A DNA stretch of 38,779 bases from an uncultured Clostridia bacterium (GCA_934149165.1 CAKPDY010000014.1:1-38779), one strand, 5' to 3'; counted from the first letter of the stretch, positions 25,745 through 34,752 are shown. Notes: generated from the sequence alone by a model not told the origin. Made by a program: numbers and translations.

Positions 25745-27064
25745 ATGGGATTTATAGTTGCAATAGATGGACCAGCAGGAAGTGGTAAAGGAACGGTAAC
25801 AAAAATATTAGCTAAAAAAATGAAATTAACTAGTATAGATACAGGTGCAATGTACAGATGTGTTACACTTGCTATTATAAGAAATAATATAGATTTAAAT
25901 GATATAGATAAAATAAAAGAATTATTAGAAACAATTAAAATTGAATTAATAGAAGAGAAGAATAAACAAATAGTAAAATTAAATGGTGAAGATGTTTCAA
26001 AAGAAATAAGAGAAAATCCAGTAAATCAAAAGGTTTCAATAGTTTCAGCAATAAAAGAAATACGTTTAAAATTAGTAGAACTTCAAAGAGAAATGGCAAA
26101 AACTCAAGATATTATAATGGAAGGAAGAGATATTACAACAGTAGTTTTTCCAAATGCAGATTTAAAAATTTATATGGATGCAGATTTAGAAGAAAGAGCA
26201 AGAAGACGTTTTGAACAAAATAAAAGTAAAAATATAGAATGTACATATGAAGAAGTTTTAGAAGATATGAAAAAACGTGATGAAAATGATAAAAATAAAG
26301 AAATGGGAGCATTAAAAATAGCAGATGATGCTATAGTAATTGATTCAACTAATTTAACACAAAAAGAAGTTGTTAAAAAAATAGAAAAATTAATAAAAAA
26401 AGAAAAAAAAACTAATAAATTAGAACCAAAAATATATGCACAAAGACCTGAAAATACAAGAAAAAGGGTAGTAAGAAAAATAGTAAAAACTTTTTTAAGT
26501 AGTTTATATAGAATTTTTTATAGAATAGAAATTACAGGGGAAGAAAATAAACAAAAAGCTGCTAAAAGTGGGGGATATATTATTTGTGCAAATCATTTAA
26601 ATTATCTAGATGCAGCAGCAATAGTATTATTAAGCAAAGAAAAAATAAGATTTATAGCTAAACATGATTTAGGAAGAATTGCAATTCTAAGATGGCTAGA
26701 ACATTTATTTGATATAATACCAATTAAAAGAAATTCACAAGATATGGAAGCTATGAAAAGGTGTATGAAAGCATTAAAAAATAATGAAGCAATTGCAATA
26801 TTTCCAGAAGGAACTAGAAAAGGTATGGAAAAAAATGCAAAAATAAAAAACGGAGCAGCATTTTTAGCAATAAAAGCAGGTTGTCCAGTAGTACCAGTTG
26901 GAATATCAGGAACATTTAAATTATTTAGCAAAATATATATAAATTACGGAGAGCCTATAGATATGTCAAAATACAAAGTTAAAGGCAAAGAAAAGGAATT
27001 ACAAGAACAGGCAACAAAGGAAATTATGGATAATATAGTTATGTTGACAAATTTAAAAAAATAA
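25745..27064 (+). CDS. Cytidylate kinase fused to 1-acylglycerol-3-phosphate acyltransferase
   Basis: One 439-residue frame joins two enzymes. Residues 1-218 are Cmk: P-loop GPAGSGKGT (9-17), DTGAMYR (32-38), MEGRDITT and the RARRRFEQ arginine segment; it phosphorylates CMP/dCMP. After a lysine-rich linker (about 215-245), residues 250-439 are PlsC: the catalytic NHLNYLD (His284, Asp289) and FPEGTR (353-358), which acylates lysophosphatidic acid at the membrane. In many Clostridia cmk and plsC are separate adjacent genes followed by an S1 protein; here the first two are in one reading frame with no internal ribosome site seen. AGAGGAGG precedes the ATG. Confidence 0.92.
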   Translation: MGFIVAIDGPAGSGKGTVTKILAKKMKLTSIDTGAMYRCVTLAIIRNNIDLNDIDKIKELLETIKIELIEEKNKQIVKLNGEDVSKEIRENPVNQKVSIVSAIKEIRLKLVELQREMAKTQDIIMEGRDITTVVFPNADLKIYMDADLEERARRRFEQNKSKNIECTYEEVLEDMKKRDENDKNKEMGALKIADDAIVIDSTNLTQKEVVKKIEKLIKKEKKTNKLEPKIYAQRPENTRKRVVRKIVKTFLSSLYRIFYRIEITGEENKQKAAKSGGYIICANHLNYLDAAAIVLLSKEKIRFIAKHDLGRIAILRWLEHLFDIIPIKRNSQDMEAMKRCMKALKNNEAIAIFPEGTRKGMEKNAKIKNGAAFLAIKAGCPVVPVGISGTFKLFSKIYINYGEPIDMSKYKVKGKEKELQEQATKEIMDNIVMLTNLKK

Positions 27065-27098
27065 TATATAATTATGAACCGTTAGGAGATTGAAAATT

Positions 27099-28220
27099 AT
27101 GGAAAATATGAGTTTTGAAGAATTATTAAATCAAACATTAAAAGAAATTAAAATAGGACAAACTGTAACTGGTAATATTGTAAATATTAATTCACAAGGA
27201 GAGATTTTTGTAGATATAGGATATAAAGCAGATGGAATAATACCAAGAGCAGAATATTCATTTAGTGAAAATGATGATCCACGTGATTCTTTTAAAGTTG
27301 GAGATAGAATTACAGCAGATATAATAAAATTAAATGATGGATTAGGAAATGTATTATTATCATACAAAAAAGCTAATTCAAAAATAGTAAAACAAGAATT
27401 TGAAAGTAAAGTAAAAAATAATTGTATATTTACTGAAAAAGTTACATCAGTAAATGAAAAAGGATTAATAATAGATTATAAAGGAATTAGAATATTTATT
27501 CCAATTTCATTGTCATCAATTCCTAGAGATGAGAAAATTGAAAATTATAAAGGAAAAACGGTTTCTTTTAAAGTAATTGAATATGATGAAAAAGCAAGAA
27601 AAATTATAGGATCAATAAAAATAATCTTAGAAGAACAAAAACAACAAAAAGAAAAAGAATTTTGGGATAATATTGAAATTGGAAAAATGTATAAAGGAAT
27701 AGTTACAAGCTTAAGTTCATATGGAGCTTTTGTTGATGTTGACGGAATACAAGGTTTATTACATATTTCAGGAATGACTTGGGAAAGAGATAAAAAACCA
27801 AGTGACATTTTAAAAGTAGGTCAAGAAATAAAAGTAAAAGTTCAAGAATTTGATAAAGAAAATAAAAGACTAAAATTTGAATATGATAAAAAAGGTCCAA
27901 ACCCATGGGAAAAATTTACTGAAAATTATCATGTTAATGATATTGTTACAGTAAAAGTTTCAAATATTATGCCTTTTGGAGCATTTGTGAAAATAGATAA
28001 AGGAATTGAAGGATTAGTACATATTTCTCAAATTTGTGAAAAGAAAATTGCAAAACCAGAAGATGTTTTAAAAGTTGGACAAAAAGTCAATGCAAAAATA
28101 ATTAATATTGATTTAGAAAATAAAAAAGTTGAACTTTCAATTAGAGAGTTAGAAGGAACTTCAAATGAAATGATAGAAGAAACTAGCACAAATGAGAATA
28201 CTAGTAATTCTAATAAATAA
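27099..28220 (+). CDS. S1 RNA-binding protein (four S1 repeats, ribosomal S1-like)
   Basis: Cytosolic RNA-binding protein of 373 residues made of four S1/OB repeats (about 16-90, 98-172, 188-260 and 273-350). The last two are the most canonical (YGAFVDVDGIQGLLHIS and FGAFVKIDKGIEGLVHIS). A short Ser/Thr/Asn/Glu-rich tail follows. Four repeats match the Firmicutes S1 homologue rather than six-repeat proteobacterial S1. ATG 27099 lies 10 nt after AGGAG (27084-27088); an in-frame TTG at 27090 overlaps the spacer. It directly follows cmk-plsC, the expected cmk-plsC-rpsA order. Confidence 0.9.
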   Translation: MENMSFEELLNQTLKEIKIGQTVTGNIVNINSQGEIFVDIGYKADGIIPRAEYSFSENDDPRDSFKVGDRITADIIKLNDGLGNVLLSYKKANSKIVKQEFESKVKNNCIFTEKVTSVNEKGLIIDYKGIRIFIPISLSSIPRDEKIENYKGKTVSFKVIEYDEKARKIIGSIKIILEEQKQQKEKEFWDNIEIGKMYKGIVTSLSSYGAFVDVDGIQGLLHISGMTWERDKKPSDILKVGQEIKVKVQEFDKENKRLKFEYDKKGPNPWEKFTENYHVNDIVTVKVSNIMPFGAFVKIDKGIEGLVHISQICEKKIAKPEDVLKVGQKVNAKIINIDLENKKVELSIRELEGTSNEMIEETSTNENTSNSNK

Positions 28221-28260
28221 TTAAAAAATATAATTTAGAAAAAAGGGGAAGTAGAAGAAA

Positions 28261-30081
28261 ATGAATAACAAAAATATTAGAAATATAGCAATTATAGCTC
28301 ACGTTGACCATGGTAAAACAACATTAGTAGATGCATTATTAAAACAAAGCCATATATTTAGAGAAAATGAGCAAGTAGCAGAAAGAGTAATGGACTCAAA
28401 TGACTTGGAAAAAGAAAGAGGAATTACTATTCTTTCTAAAAATACATCAGTAATGTATAATGGAATAAAAATAAATATAGTAGACACTCCAGGGCATGCA
28501 GACTTTGGTGGAGAAGTAGAAAGAGTTTTACGTACAGTAGATGGTGTATTACTTTTAGTAGATGCTTTTGAAGGACCAATGCCTCAAACAAGAGAAGTTT
28601 TAAAGAAATCATTAGCATTAAATTTAAAACCAATAGTTGTAATAAATAAAATAGACAGACCTGGTGCAAATCCATTAAAAGTTGTAGATCAAGTATTAGA
28701 ATTATTTATTGAATTAGATGCAAATGATGAACAACTAGATTTCCCAGTTATATATGCATCAGCTAAAAATGGTATTGCAAAAATGCATTTAGAAGATGAA
28801 ACAGATAATGTACATTGTATATTTGATACAATTATAAACACAATTGAACCACCAGCATGTGATATAGAAGGAACAGCACAATTATTAGTTTCTAATATTG
28901 ATTATGATGATTATTTAGGTAGAATTGCTGTAGGAAGAATAGAAAGAGGTTCTATAAAAAATGGAATGTCTGTTGCAATTTGTAAACAAGAAAAAAATAT
29001 GCAAGGTAAAATTGCAAAATTATTCACATATGCAGGAATAAAAAGAGTTGAAGTAGAAGAAGCACAAGCAGGAGATATAGTAGCATTATCAGGAATTGCA
29101 GATATAAATATAGGAGATACAATTTGTGATATAAATAATCCAGAAAAAATACCATTTGTAGATATAGATGAACCAACAGTTTCTATGACATTTAGTGTAA
29201 ATAATGGACCTTTAGCAGGAAAAGAAGGACAATTTATAACATCAAGACACATTCGTGATAGATTATTTAAAGAATTGGAAAGAAATGTAAGCTTACGTGT
29301 TAAAGAAACAAATTCAGCAGATAGTTTTGAAGTATGTGGACGTGGAGAATTACATTTATCAGTATTAATAGAAACAATGAGAAGAGAAGGTTATGAATTA
29401 TTAGTTTCTCGTCCAAAAGTTATTATAAAAGAAATTGATGGCGTAAAATGCGAACCAATGGAAAGATTAGTTGTTAATGTTCCAGATGACGCAATTGGTA
29501 CAGTTATAGAAAAATTAGGAAGACGTAAAGCAGAAATGATTAATATGGAACCAGCAGAAATAGGTCATACAAAAATAGAATTCAAAATACCAGCACGTGG
29601 TTTAATTGGATATAGAACAGAATTTTTAACAGATACAAAAGGTGTTGGAACAATGAACAGCATTTTTGAATGTTATGAACCATATAAAGGAGAAATTTCA
29701 TCAAGAACACGTGGAGTTTTAGTAGCATTTGAACCAGGTGTATCAGTAACTTATGGATTATATAATGCACAAGAAAGAGGAGAGTTATTAATAGGAGCTG
29801 GTGTTGAAGTATATGAAGGTATGATAGTTGGTATAAATTCAAGAAACGAAGATATAGCAATTAATGTATGTAAAGAAAAACACTTAACAAACACAAGAGC
29901 TTCAGGTTCAGATGATGCACTTCGTTTAGTACCACCACTACAATTCTCATTAGAAAAAGCTATTGAATTTATTGGAGAAGATGAATTAGTGGAAGTTACA
30001 CCATTAAATATACGTTTACGTAAAGTTATATTAGATAGTAAAACACGTGAAAGAGAAGCACGTAGAAATGCAAATAACTAA
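28261..30081 (+). CDS. typA: Translational GTPase TypA/BipA
   Basis: Ribosome-binding GTPase implicated in 50S assembly and stress adaptation. The 606 residues start with the G-domain motifs AHVDHGKTT (G1), DTPGHADFGGEVER (G3) and NKIDRPGA (G4), then domain II, the EF-G-like domains III and V, and the TypA-specific C-terminal domain ending in TPLNIRLRKVILD. Length is typical (about 607-614). AAGGGGAAG precedes the ATG. It is the last gene of the rightward housekeeping block and has a strong terminator. Confidence 0.97.
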   Translation: MNNKNIRNIAIIAHVDHGKTTLVDALLKQSHIFRENEQVAERVMDSNDLEKERGITILSKNTSVMYNGIKINIVDTPGHADFGGEVERVLRTVDGVLLLVDAFEGPMPQTREVLKKSLALNLKPIVVINKIDRPGANPLKVVDQVLELFIELDANDEQLDFPVIYASAKNGIAKMHLEDETDNVHCIFDTIINTIEPPACDIEGTAQLLVSNIDYDDYLGRIAVGRIERGSIKNGMSVAICKQEKNMQGKIAKLFTYAGIKRVEVEEAQAGDIVALSGIADINIGDTICDINNPEKIPFVDIDEPTVSMTFSVNNGPLAGKEGQFITSRHIRDRLFKELERNVSLRVKETNSADSFEVCGRGELHLSVLIETMRREGYELLVSRPKVIIKEIDGVKCEPMERLVVNVPDDAIGTVIEKLGRRKAEMINMEPAEIGHTKIEFKIPARGLIGYRTEFLTDTKGVGTMNSIFECYEPYKGEISSRTRGVLVAFEPGVSVTYGLYNAQERGELLIGAGVEVYEGMIVGINSRNEDIAINVCKEKHLTNTRASGSDDALRLVPPLQFSLEKAIEFIGEDELVEVTPLNIRLRKVILDSKTREREARRNANN

Positions 30082-30093
30082 TAAATAAAAAAC

Positions 30094-30138
30094 AAAAATG
30101 ATGAGTATATATTATGTAAAAATACTCATCATTTTTTA
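30094..30138 (+). terminator. Rho-independent terminator of typA
   Basis: A perfect 15-bp stem (30094-30108 with 30122-30136) with a 13-nt loop and a T6 run. Confidence 0.88.
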
Positions 30139-30158
30139 CTGTTAAAATTTTTTGGGTA

Positions 30159-30187
30159 TTGACTTTTAAAGAAATAAAAAATATAAT
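30159..30187 (+). promoter_or_regulatory. Sigma-A promoter of tRNA-Thr
   Basis: TTGACT (30159-30164), 17 nt, TATAAT (30182-30187). The expected start is about 5 nt before the mature tRNA. Confidence 0.8.
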
Positions 30188-30198
30188 CTAATTATCAT

Positions 30199-30274
30199 GC
30201 TACTATAGCTCAGTTGGTAGAGCAACTGATTCGTAACCAGTAGGTCTGCAGTTCGATTCTGCATGGTAGCACCA
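30199..30274 (+). tRNA. tRNA-Thr (anticodon CGU)
   Basis: A 76-nt cloverleaf with encoded CCA. The acceptor stem GCTACTA/TGGTAGC has one G-U pair, the D arm is GCTC/GAGC, the anticodon loop TTCGTAA places CGT at 34-36, and the T arm TGCAG-TTCGATT-CTGCA is perfect. Pair 31-39 is an A-C mismatch in the anticodon stem (ACTGA/CCAGT), which is unusual. It decodes ACG. It lies at the boundary between housekeeping genes and the accessory region, a common integration position, but no second copy of its 3' end is found in the window. Confidence 0.93.
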
Positions 30275-30294
30275 TTATGCGTTTTCGTCGAACC

Positions 30295-30346
30295 ACTTGA
30301 AATGCGGTCATCCGTAGCGGAGCACTAAAGTGCTCCATAATCAAGT
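30295..30346 (+). other. Possible structured RNA segment downstream of tRNA-Thr
   Basis: ACTTGA (30295-30300) pairs with TCAAGT (30341-30346) and encloses a perfect 7-bp hairpin GGAGCAC-TAAA-GTGCTCC (30319-30336). It lies between the tRNA and the terminator at 30389-30416 and has higher G+C than its surroundings. It could belong to a short transcript started at the tRNA promoter. No family is recognised. Confidence 0.35.
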
Positions 30347-30388
30347 TAGTTTGATGTAAAACAGAGTGTGAATGTATCACAGCTTATG

Positions 30389-30416
30389 TAAGTCGATTTA
30401 GTCGGCTTATTTTTTT
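30389..30416 (+). terminator. Rho-independent terminator after tRNA-Thr region
   Basis: An 8-bp stem TAAGTCGA/TCGGCTTA with one G-U pair (30389-30396 with 30402-30409), 5-nt loop, then T7. No protein-coding frame precedes it, so it probably ends the tRNA transcript or a small RNA. Confidence 0.75.
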
Positions 30417-30449
30417 ATGCTTTTTAAAACTATGATTTTAGTGTGTGGC

Positions 30450-30685
30450 TTGCAGTTGACCGCCAAACTCTTAAGGTGTCAGGACTTTATATTGTTTTAT
30501 TCGTTCCGCCCCAACTACGAACTAAGAGTAAGAATCTTTCGTGCAAGGCTGATTTTGTGTTATGGGTTTTAGTAGCTTTTGCACGAAATCTTCTAACTCT
30601 TACTAGCTTGTCGGTCCCCACCTTAACTCCACTACATAAAACAATATAAAGTCCTGACACCTTTAGAGTTTGGCTACACTATTGT
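30450..30685 (+). repeat. Palindromic element C (long form, two constant cores)
   Basis: Order on the plus strand: flank TTGCAGTTG (30450-30458), a 39-nt outer arm (30462-30500), core 1 CGCCCCAACT (30507-30516), an inner hairpin whose tip stem is TTTCGTGCAA/TTGCACGAAA (30537-30546 with 30579-30588), core 2 TGTCGGTCCCCACCTTAAC (30609-30627), the complementary outer arm (30636-30674, 38 of 39 paired) and flank GGCTACACTATTGT. The cores and flank are the same as in element B, yet the arms share no sequence with it. It fills most of the otherwise geneless 30275-30758 stretch. Confidence 0.8.
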
Positions 30686-30758
30686 TGGAGTGTGTTGGAT
30701 TGTAGTTTTAAAAATGAAAAATAGCCTCAAAGTATTGAAATGAGGAGGTTTTTGTGAT

Positions 30759-31031
30759 ATGATTCGTGTAGTTAAAAGAAAAATTGCGATTGAGAAAGAA
30801 TTACGTTCTAAGATTGAATGGGCTTGCACTTTTAGTAATTGTGTACCAAAGATAAAGAATGGTAATTTGAGAATGGTTGAGAAAAGCAATATTGCTTATG
30901 TTGAACCACATTGTGTTGTTATTAAGGATAAGTTGTTTTTATTCTTTAATGAACATGAGTATTTTTACATAGGTAGTTTGGCTAATAAGTATCCACTCTC
31001 AAAACTAAGAGATTTTATCAGTGGTGACTAA
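30759..31031 (+). CDS. Small hypothetical protein of the accessory region
   Basis: A 90-residue protein, not recognised. It has a strong GAGGAGGT ribosome site (30742-30749) about 9 nt before the ATG. The sequence is basic at the N-terminus (MIRVVKRKIAIEKELRSKIE), then mixed alpha/beta with paired beta-like strands (CVVIKDKLFLFF, EYFYIGSLA). There is no signal peptide or membrane helix. It sits between element C and the serine recombinase and is followed by a hairpin terminator, so it is a stand-alone gene, probably part of the mobile element. Confidence 0.65.
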   Translation: MIRVVKRKIAIEKELRSKIEWACTFSNCVPKIKNGNLRMVEKSNIAYVEPHCVVIKDKLFLFFNEHEYFYIGSLANKYPLSKLRDFISGD

Positions 31032-31090
31032 TACTAAAAGTTTTCTTTGTTTCAGCAGGTAATTTAGCAGTTTAATTATAAGATTTTTTG

Positions 31091-31132
31091 AAGTGTTAGT
31101 TAGCATATAGGCTTTCTAGCACTTTTATTTTT
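31091..31132 (+). terminator. Hairpin terminator before the recombinase gene
   Basis: AAGTGTTAG (31091-31099) pairs with CTAGCACTT (31116-31124) with one G-U pair, followed by TTATTTTT. Confidence 0.6.
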
Positions 31133-31149
31133 ATAGTAGGAGGTTTTAA

Positions 31150-33028
31150 ATGGAGAATTATTTAGACACTCGAACATTAGAAGAAAAGAAGATTGCAGGA
31201 GTTTACATTAGGGTTAGTACAGAAGATCAAGCTAGGGAACGGTTTTAGTTTAGGAGAACAGGAGGAAAAGTTAAGGCAGTTATGTAAGTATAAAGGTTTT
31301 GAAATATTTAAAGTCTATAAAGATGCTGGTATATCAGCTAAAGATATGAAGCATAGACCAGCTTTTCAGCAAATGTTAGAGGATATGAAAAAGGGACTAA
31401 TAAACTATATTGTTGCATATAAGTTAGATAGAGTTACAAGGTCAGTTCGTGATTTGGAAATCTTAATTAGCACTCTTGAGGAAAATCATTGTTATCTAAT
31501 TTGTGATAGAGATGATGTTAATACATCTACTGCAAATGGTAGATTTTTTGTAAGAATGTTGACTGTGCTATCACAGCTAGAAATTGAAATAGTATCTGAA
31601 AGAACAAAGTTTGGTCTAAATGGTGCTATAAAGGCTGGACATGTTCCAGGGCAATGTCCATTGGGATATTATAGAGATAAGGATAAGACTTTAAAAATTG
31701 ATAATGGAACTAAAGATATTGTTATTAGAATATTTGAAATGTATTTGGAGGGTAAGAGTTATCAAGCAATTGCTAATATTCTAAATAAGGAAAAGGTTTT
31801 ATATCCAGAAAAGAAACGTTGGATTGATTCGACTATTGATAGGACTATAAATAACAAAATCTATATTGGAGATTATGAAAGATATAAGTATGATAGTAGT
31901 AGAGAAACAGAGCTATATATGGATGTTGTACCACCTATTATAACTAGAGCTATGTGGGAAGAAGTACAAAATCAAAAGGAAAAAAATCAAAGAGCATATT
32001 GTAGAAACAGAGTTTATATATTCTTTCAAAAACTGGTATGTCCTAAATGCGGCAAGATAATGACTTGCAAGGGTTCGGGCGGAAGGAAGACTAAGTATAT
32101 GTATTATTTCTGCGATAATTGTAATTTGTATTATAACGAAGATGAAATTGAGGATTGTTTGATTGATTATATATTAGATTTGGTGGAGTACGATTTTCAT
32201 GTTAATAAATATTTTTATCCAATTCTTGCGGAAAAGAAAGATGATGAAAGTAAGAAGATTACTGAGGAAATCAACAAGCTTCAGCAACAGAAGGATAGAT
32301 TGAAGAAAGCATATATGAATGGAATTCTGGAAATGGAGGATTTTTCAGAAGATTACAAGCTGATTGAAAGTAAGTTGGCTGTATTAGAAAATAAAAGAAT
32401 TGACGCATTTGATTTTGATAAAGAGGCTTTTAATCCTCAACATTTAATGGCTGAAAGAGATATTGAAAGAGAAAGATTGACAGAGCATGAGATGTATAAA
32501 GATGTTTTACTAAAGCTGTGGACTATGAAAAGTAAAGATGAAAAACAGGCTTTTATATCTAAGTTTATTGATACTGCTACTTTAAAGAAAAATGAAGATG
32601 GTAGTTTTGAAATTGTAAAGGTTAATTTTAGAAGTAGTTTCGTTGAACAAATAGACAAGTTATATGCTAAAGGTATTGTGGATTTTCCAACTATGCTTGA
32701 AAGAGATGGTAAACTTGAAGATGTTAAGGTTAGTGTTAATATGAATAAAAAGCAATTAGAGGATTATTTAAGTACATTGAAAAAAGAATTAGATGTTAAT
32801 TATTTAGATTTGGGTGAGTATTATTTTCACGATGATAAGATTGATGAAAATTATGATACTAAAACTCAAGTTGCAAAGATTAGAAATAGAGCTATTGAGT
32901 TTAAGTTAAAGAAAAATCAGAAAGTAATAAGGCTTGTTGCTACGAAAGAGTTTAAAAATTTTATGGCTAAGCCTGAGGGAAAATTGCGATTAGGATTGGT
33001 TACACATATTACATCGAAGAAAAAATGA
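31150..33028 (+). pseudogene. Large serine recombinase (site-specific integrase), frameshifted near the N-terminus
   Basis: Catalyses integration and excision of the element. The start (ATG 31150, AGGAGGT at 31138-31144) gives MENYLDTRTLEEKK, then GVYIRVSTEDQARE with catalytic Ser23, but one extra base (C at 31240) shifts the frame to a TAG. Removing it joins AREGFSLGEQEEKLRQLC and restores about 625 residues. Past the break are the rest of the resolvase domain (KLDRVTRSVRDL), the recombinase domain (GYYRDKDKTL ... YQAIANILNKE), a zinc ribbon (CPKCGKIM and CDNC), a coiled coil and a tail. As read, the enzyme lacks its catalytic serine and should be dead unless the base is an error. Confidence 0.88.
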
Positions 33029-33068
33029 TTGATTAAATAAAAATTGTAAAATTTTATTTAATCAATCA
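33026..33068. terminator. Long hairpin after the recombinase
   Basis: A perfect 17-bp stem (33026-33042 with 33052-33068) with a 9-nt loop, starting at the recombinase stop codon. No T-run follows, so it may be a terminator with weak tail or an mRNA-stabilising hairpin. Confidence 0.6.
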
Positions 33069-33104
33069 AACTAACGAGTCACATATTTTTTGAAATTCAA
33101 ACAC

Positions 33105-33328
33105 AATTTATATTTTAAGATTGGCAAATATAAATTTGGTGGCGAGTTAGTTATTGCAAAAATATCTGGTACAAGCAAGGTTTGTGAGGATGATTTTGCA
33201 ATATAAATTTTATCTTTCCAAGATAAAATTTATAGCCTCGCAGAGCCCCCGAGTTTTGATAGAATGTCAAAACTCATAGGGGGTTAGGAATTTTGACAAA
33301 GTCAAATTCCTGGCATACGAAAAAGACA
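33105..33328 (+). repeat. Cluster of inverted repeats, candidate oriT
   Basis: Five hairpins follow one another in the gap between recombinase and relaxase: AATTTATATTT/AAATATAAATT (33105-33136); TTGCAAAA/TTTTGCAA (from about 33153 to 33203); a 14-bp ATAAATTTTATCTT stem with TCC loop (about 33204-33234); CCCCCGAGTTTTGA paired with TCAAAACTCATAGGGGG across a short loop (about 33246-33285); and AGGAATTTTGAC/GTCAAATTCCT (about 33288-33312). MOBV relaxase genes normally have their origin of transfer just upstream, and the GC-rich CCCCC/GGGGG stem stands out. The nick site is not identified. Confidence 0.5.
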
Positions 33329-33345
33329 TAACGGAGGTGCAAGAA

Positions 33346-34736
33346 ATGAATGAAGAATTAGCTTATTCTATCCATCTTGGCAGTGATAAAAATAAAACTG
33401 CTAAAGCAAAAGAGATTGCAAAAAGTAATCCATCAGGAGAAACTTCATTTTCAAATAATGGAATACAAAATGCAACTCAGCTATCAAAAGTAAATAAACA
33501 CAACTTGAGAGATTATGATAAAAACCGAGATGAAATTTATATTGTATATGGAACAGATAATTTATATAAAGATGTGCAGAATTTATATTTGCAAGAGTTT
33601 GAACAATCAAGGTTAGAATACAATGAAAAGCAAACTCGAGAAGATAGAAAAATAGATAACTATTTCAAACATATCTCTAATAGTAAACTATGGGACTTGG
33701 CTTGTGAATTTATAATTGAGCTTGGAGATTTAGAATTTTGGAATGATAAAGATATGAATTACAGAATGAAGATGGTTGATGTTTATAAGGAACAAGTGAG
33801 TGATTTAATGAAAGTTGTACCAGAATTTAAAGTAGCAAATGCTGTAATACATTTTGATGAAACTTCCCCACATATGCACTTGGTAGGATTACCCATAAGT
33901 GATAACAACAAGCGTGGTATGAAAAAACAGGTTGCTAAGTCAAAGATATTTACAAAGGAATCTTTAAAACGAATACAAGATGAAATGAGATCTTGTTGTA
34001 TAAAGTCTTATAATAAGCATTACGAAAAGGCTTTTTTACTTAAGCAAAAGAAAAAAGGCAGAAATCAAGATATTAACACTAAAGATATGGCTGGTTATAG
34101 AGAAATCAAGAAACAGATTGAGAAGAAAGAACAGAAACTAGCGCAAGCAAATACTCAAACTAAAAAGCTTGATAATGCTAGTAAAGATATAACTGTAATA
34201 TTGGACAACTTAAAGCCGACTAAACTAAATAAAAATAATATGGTTATTTCGCTTGAAGATGTTGATAAAATTAAAAAATTTACTGATGAGGTACAAGAGA
34301 TGTCACTCAAACAGTTAGAAGCGTAAATGACTTAAATATGGCGATTAAGGATTTTGAACATAGTTCTTTCGAAATAGATAAAGAAAATCGTTCTCTTAAA
34401 TATGAGTTAGAGTTAAAAGATAATGAAATAGAGAATTTAAAAAGTGAACTATCAACTAAAGAGAAGATCATTGGAAAATTACAAGCTGAAAAAGATAAAC
34501 TAAAAGAAGAACTTAATAAGTTTAAAGATTTCTGGCGTAGCTTGATGAAGCATTTTCAAAATAAAATTGGATTCGATAAAGATGAGAATTATAAAAATGT
34601 AAGTGATGATTTATATAGAAATGGTATCTTTGATGATAATGACAGAAAAATTGCAACTGATGTTTATAGAAATGTAAAGACGGTAGATGAAATCAATAAG
34701 AGCCGAGAGAATAGAAAGAAAAATGATGCTAGATAA
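33346..34736 (+). pseudogene. MOBV-type relaxase (Pre/Mob family), frameshifted
   Basis: Nicks oriT and leads DNA transfer for a mobilizable element. ATG 33346 lies 8 nt after GGAGG. The first frame (to 34326) has the Mob_Pre N-terminus (YSIHLGSDKN ... NKHNLRDYD) and the metal-binding motif AVIHFDETSPHMHLVGLP. It leaves frame near the end (TDEVQEMSLKQLEA). The alternative frame, open from 34290, reads RDVTQTVRSVNDLNMAIKD and continues as a coiled coil (to 34736), with no ribosome site of its own, so the two parts are one gene broken by a one-base loss between 34290 and 34324. The catalytic half is intact. Combined length is about 463 residues, usual for the family. Confidence 0.8.
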
Positions 34737-34752
34737 GGAAGGTAATTTGAAT

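Noticed and set aside
30250..30274. tRNA-Thr 3' end as attachment site of the mobile element
   Set aside because: No second copy of the tRNA 3' end is found up to 38779, and large serine recombinases usually do not use tRNA genes. The site may lie elsewhere or beyond the window.
30443..30649. 68-codon open frame on the plus strand
   Set aside because: It lies wholly inside palindromic element C, follows its arms and cores, and has no ribosome site. Structure explains the sequence better than coding.
33105..33328. CRISPR array in the hairpin-rich gap
   Set aside because: The repeats are inverted and different from one another; there are no regularly spaced direct repeats and no cas genes.
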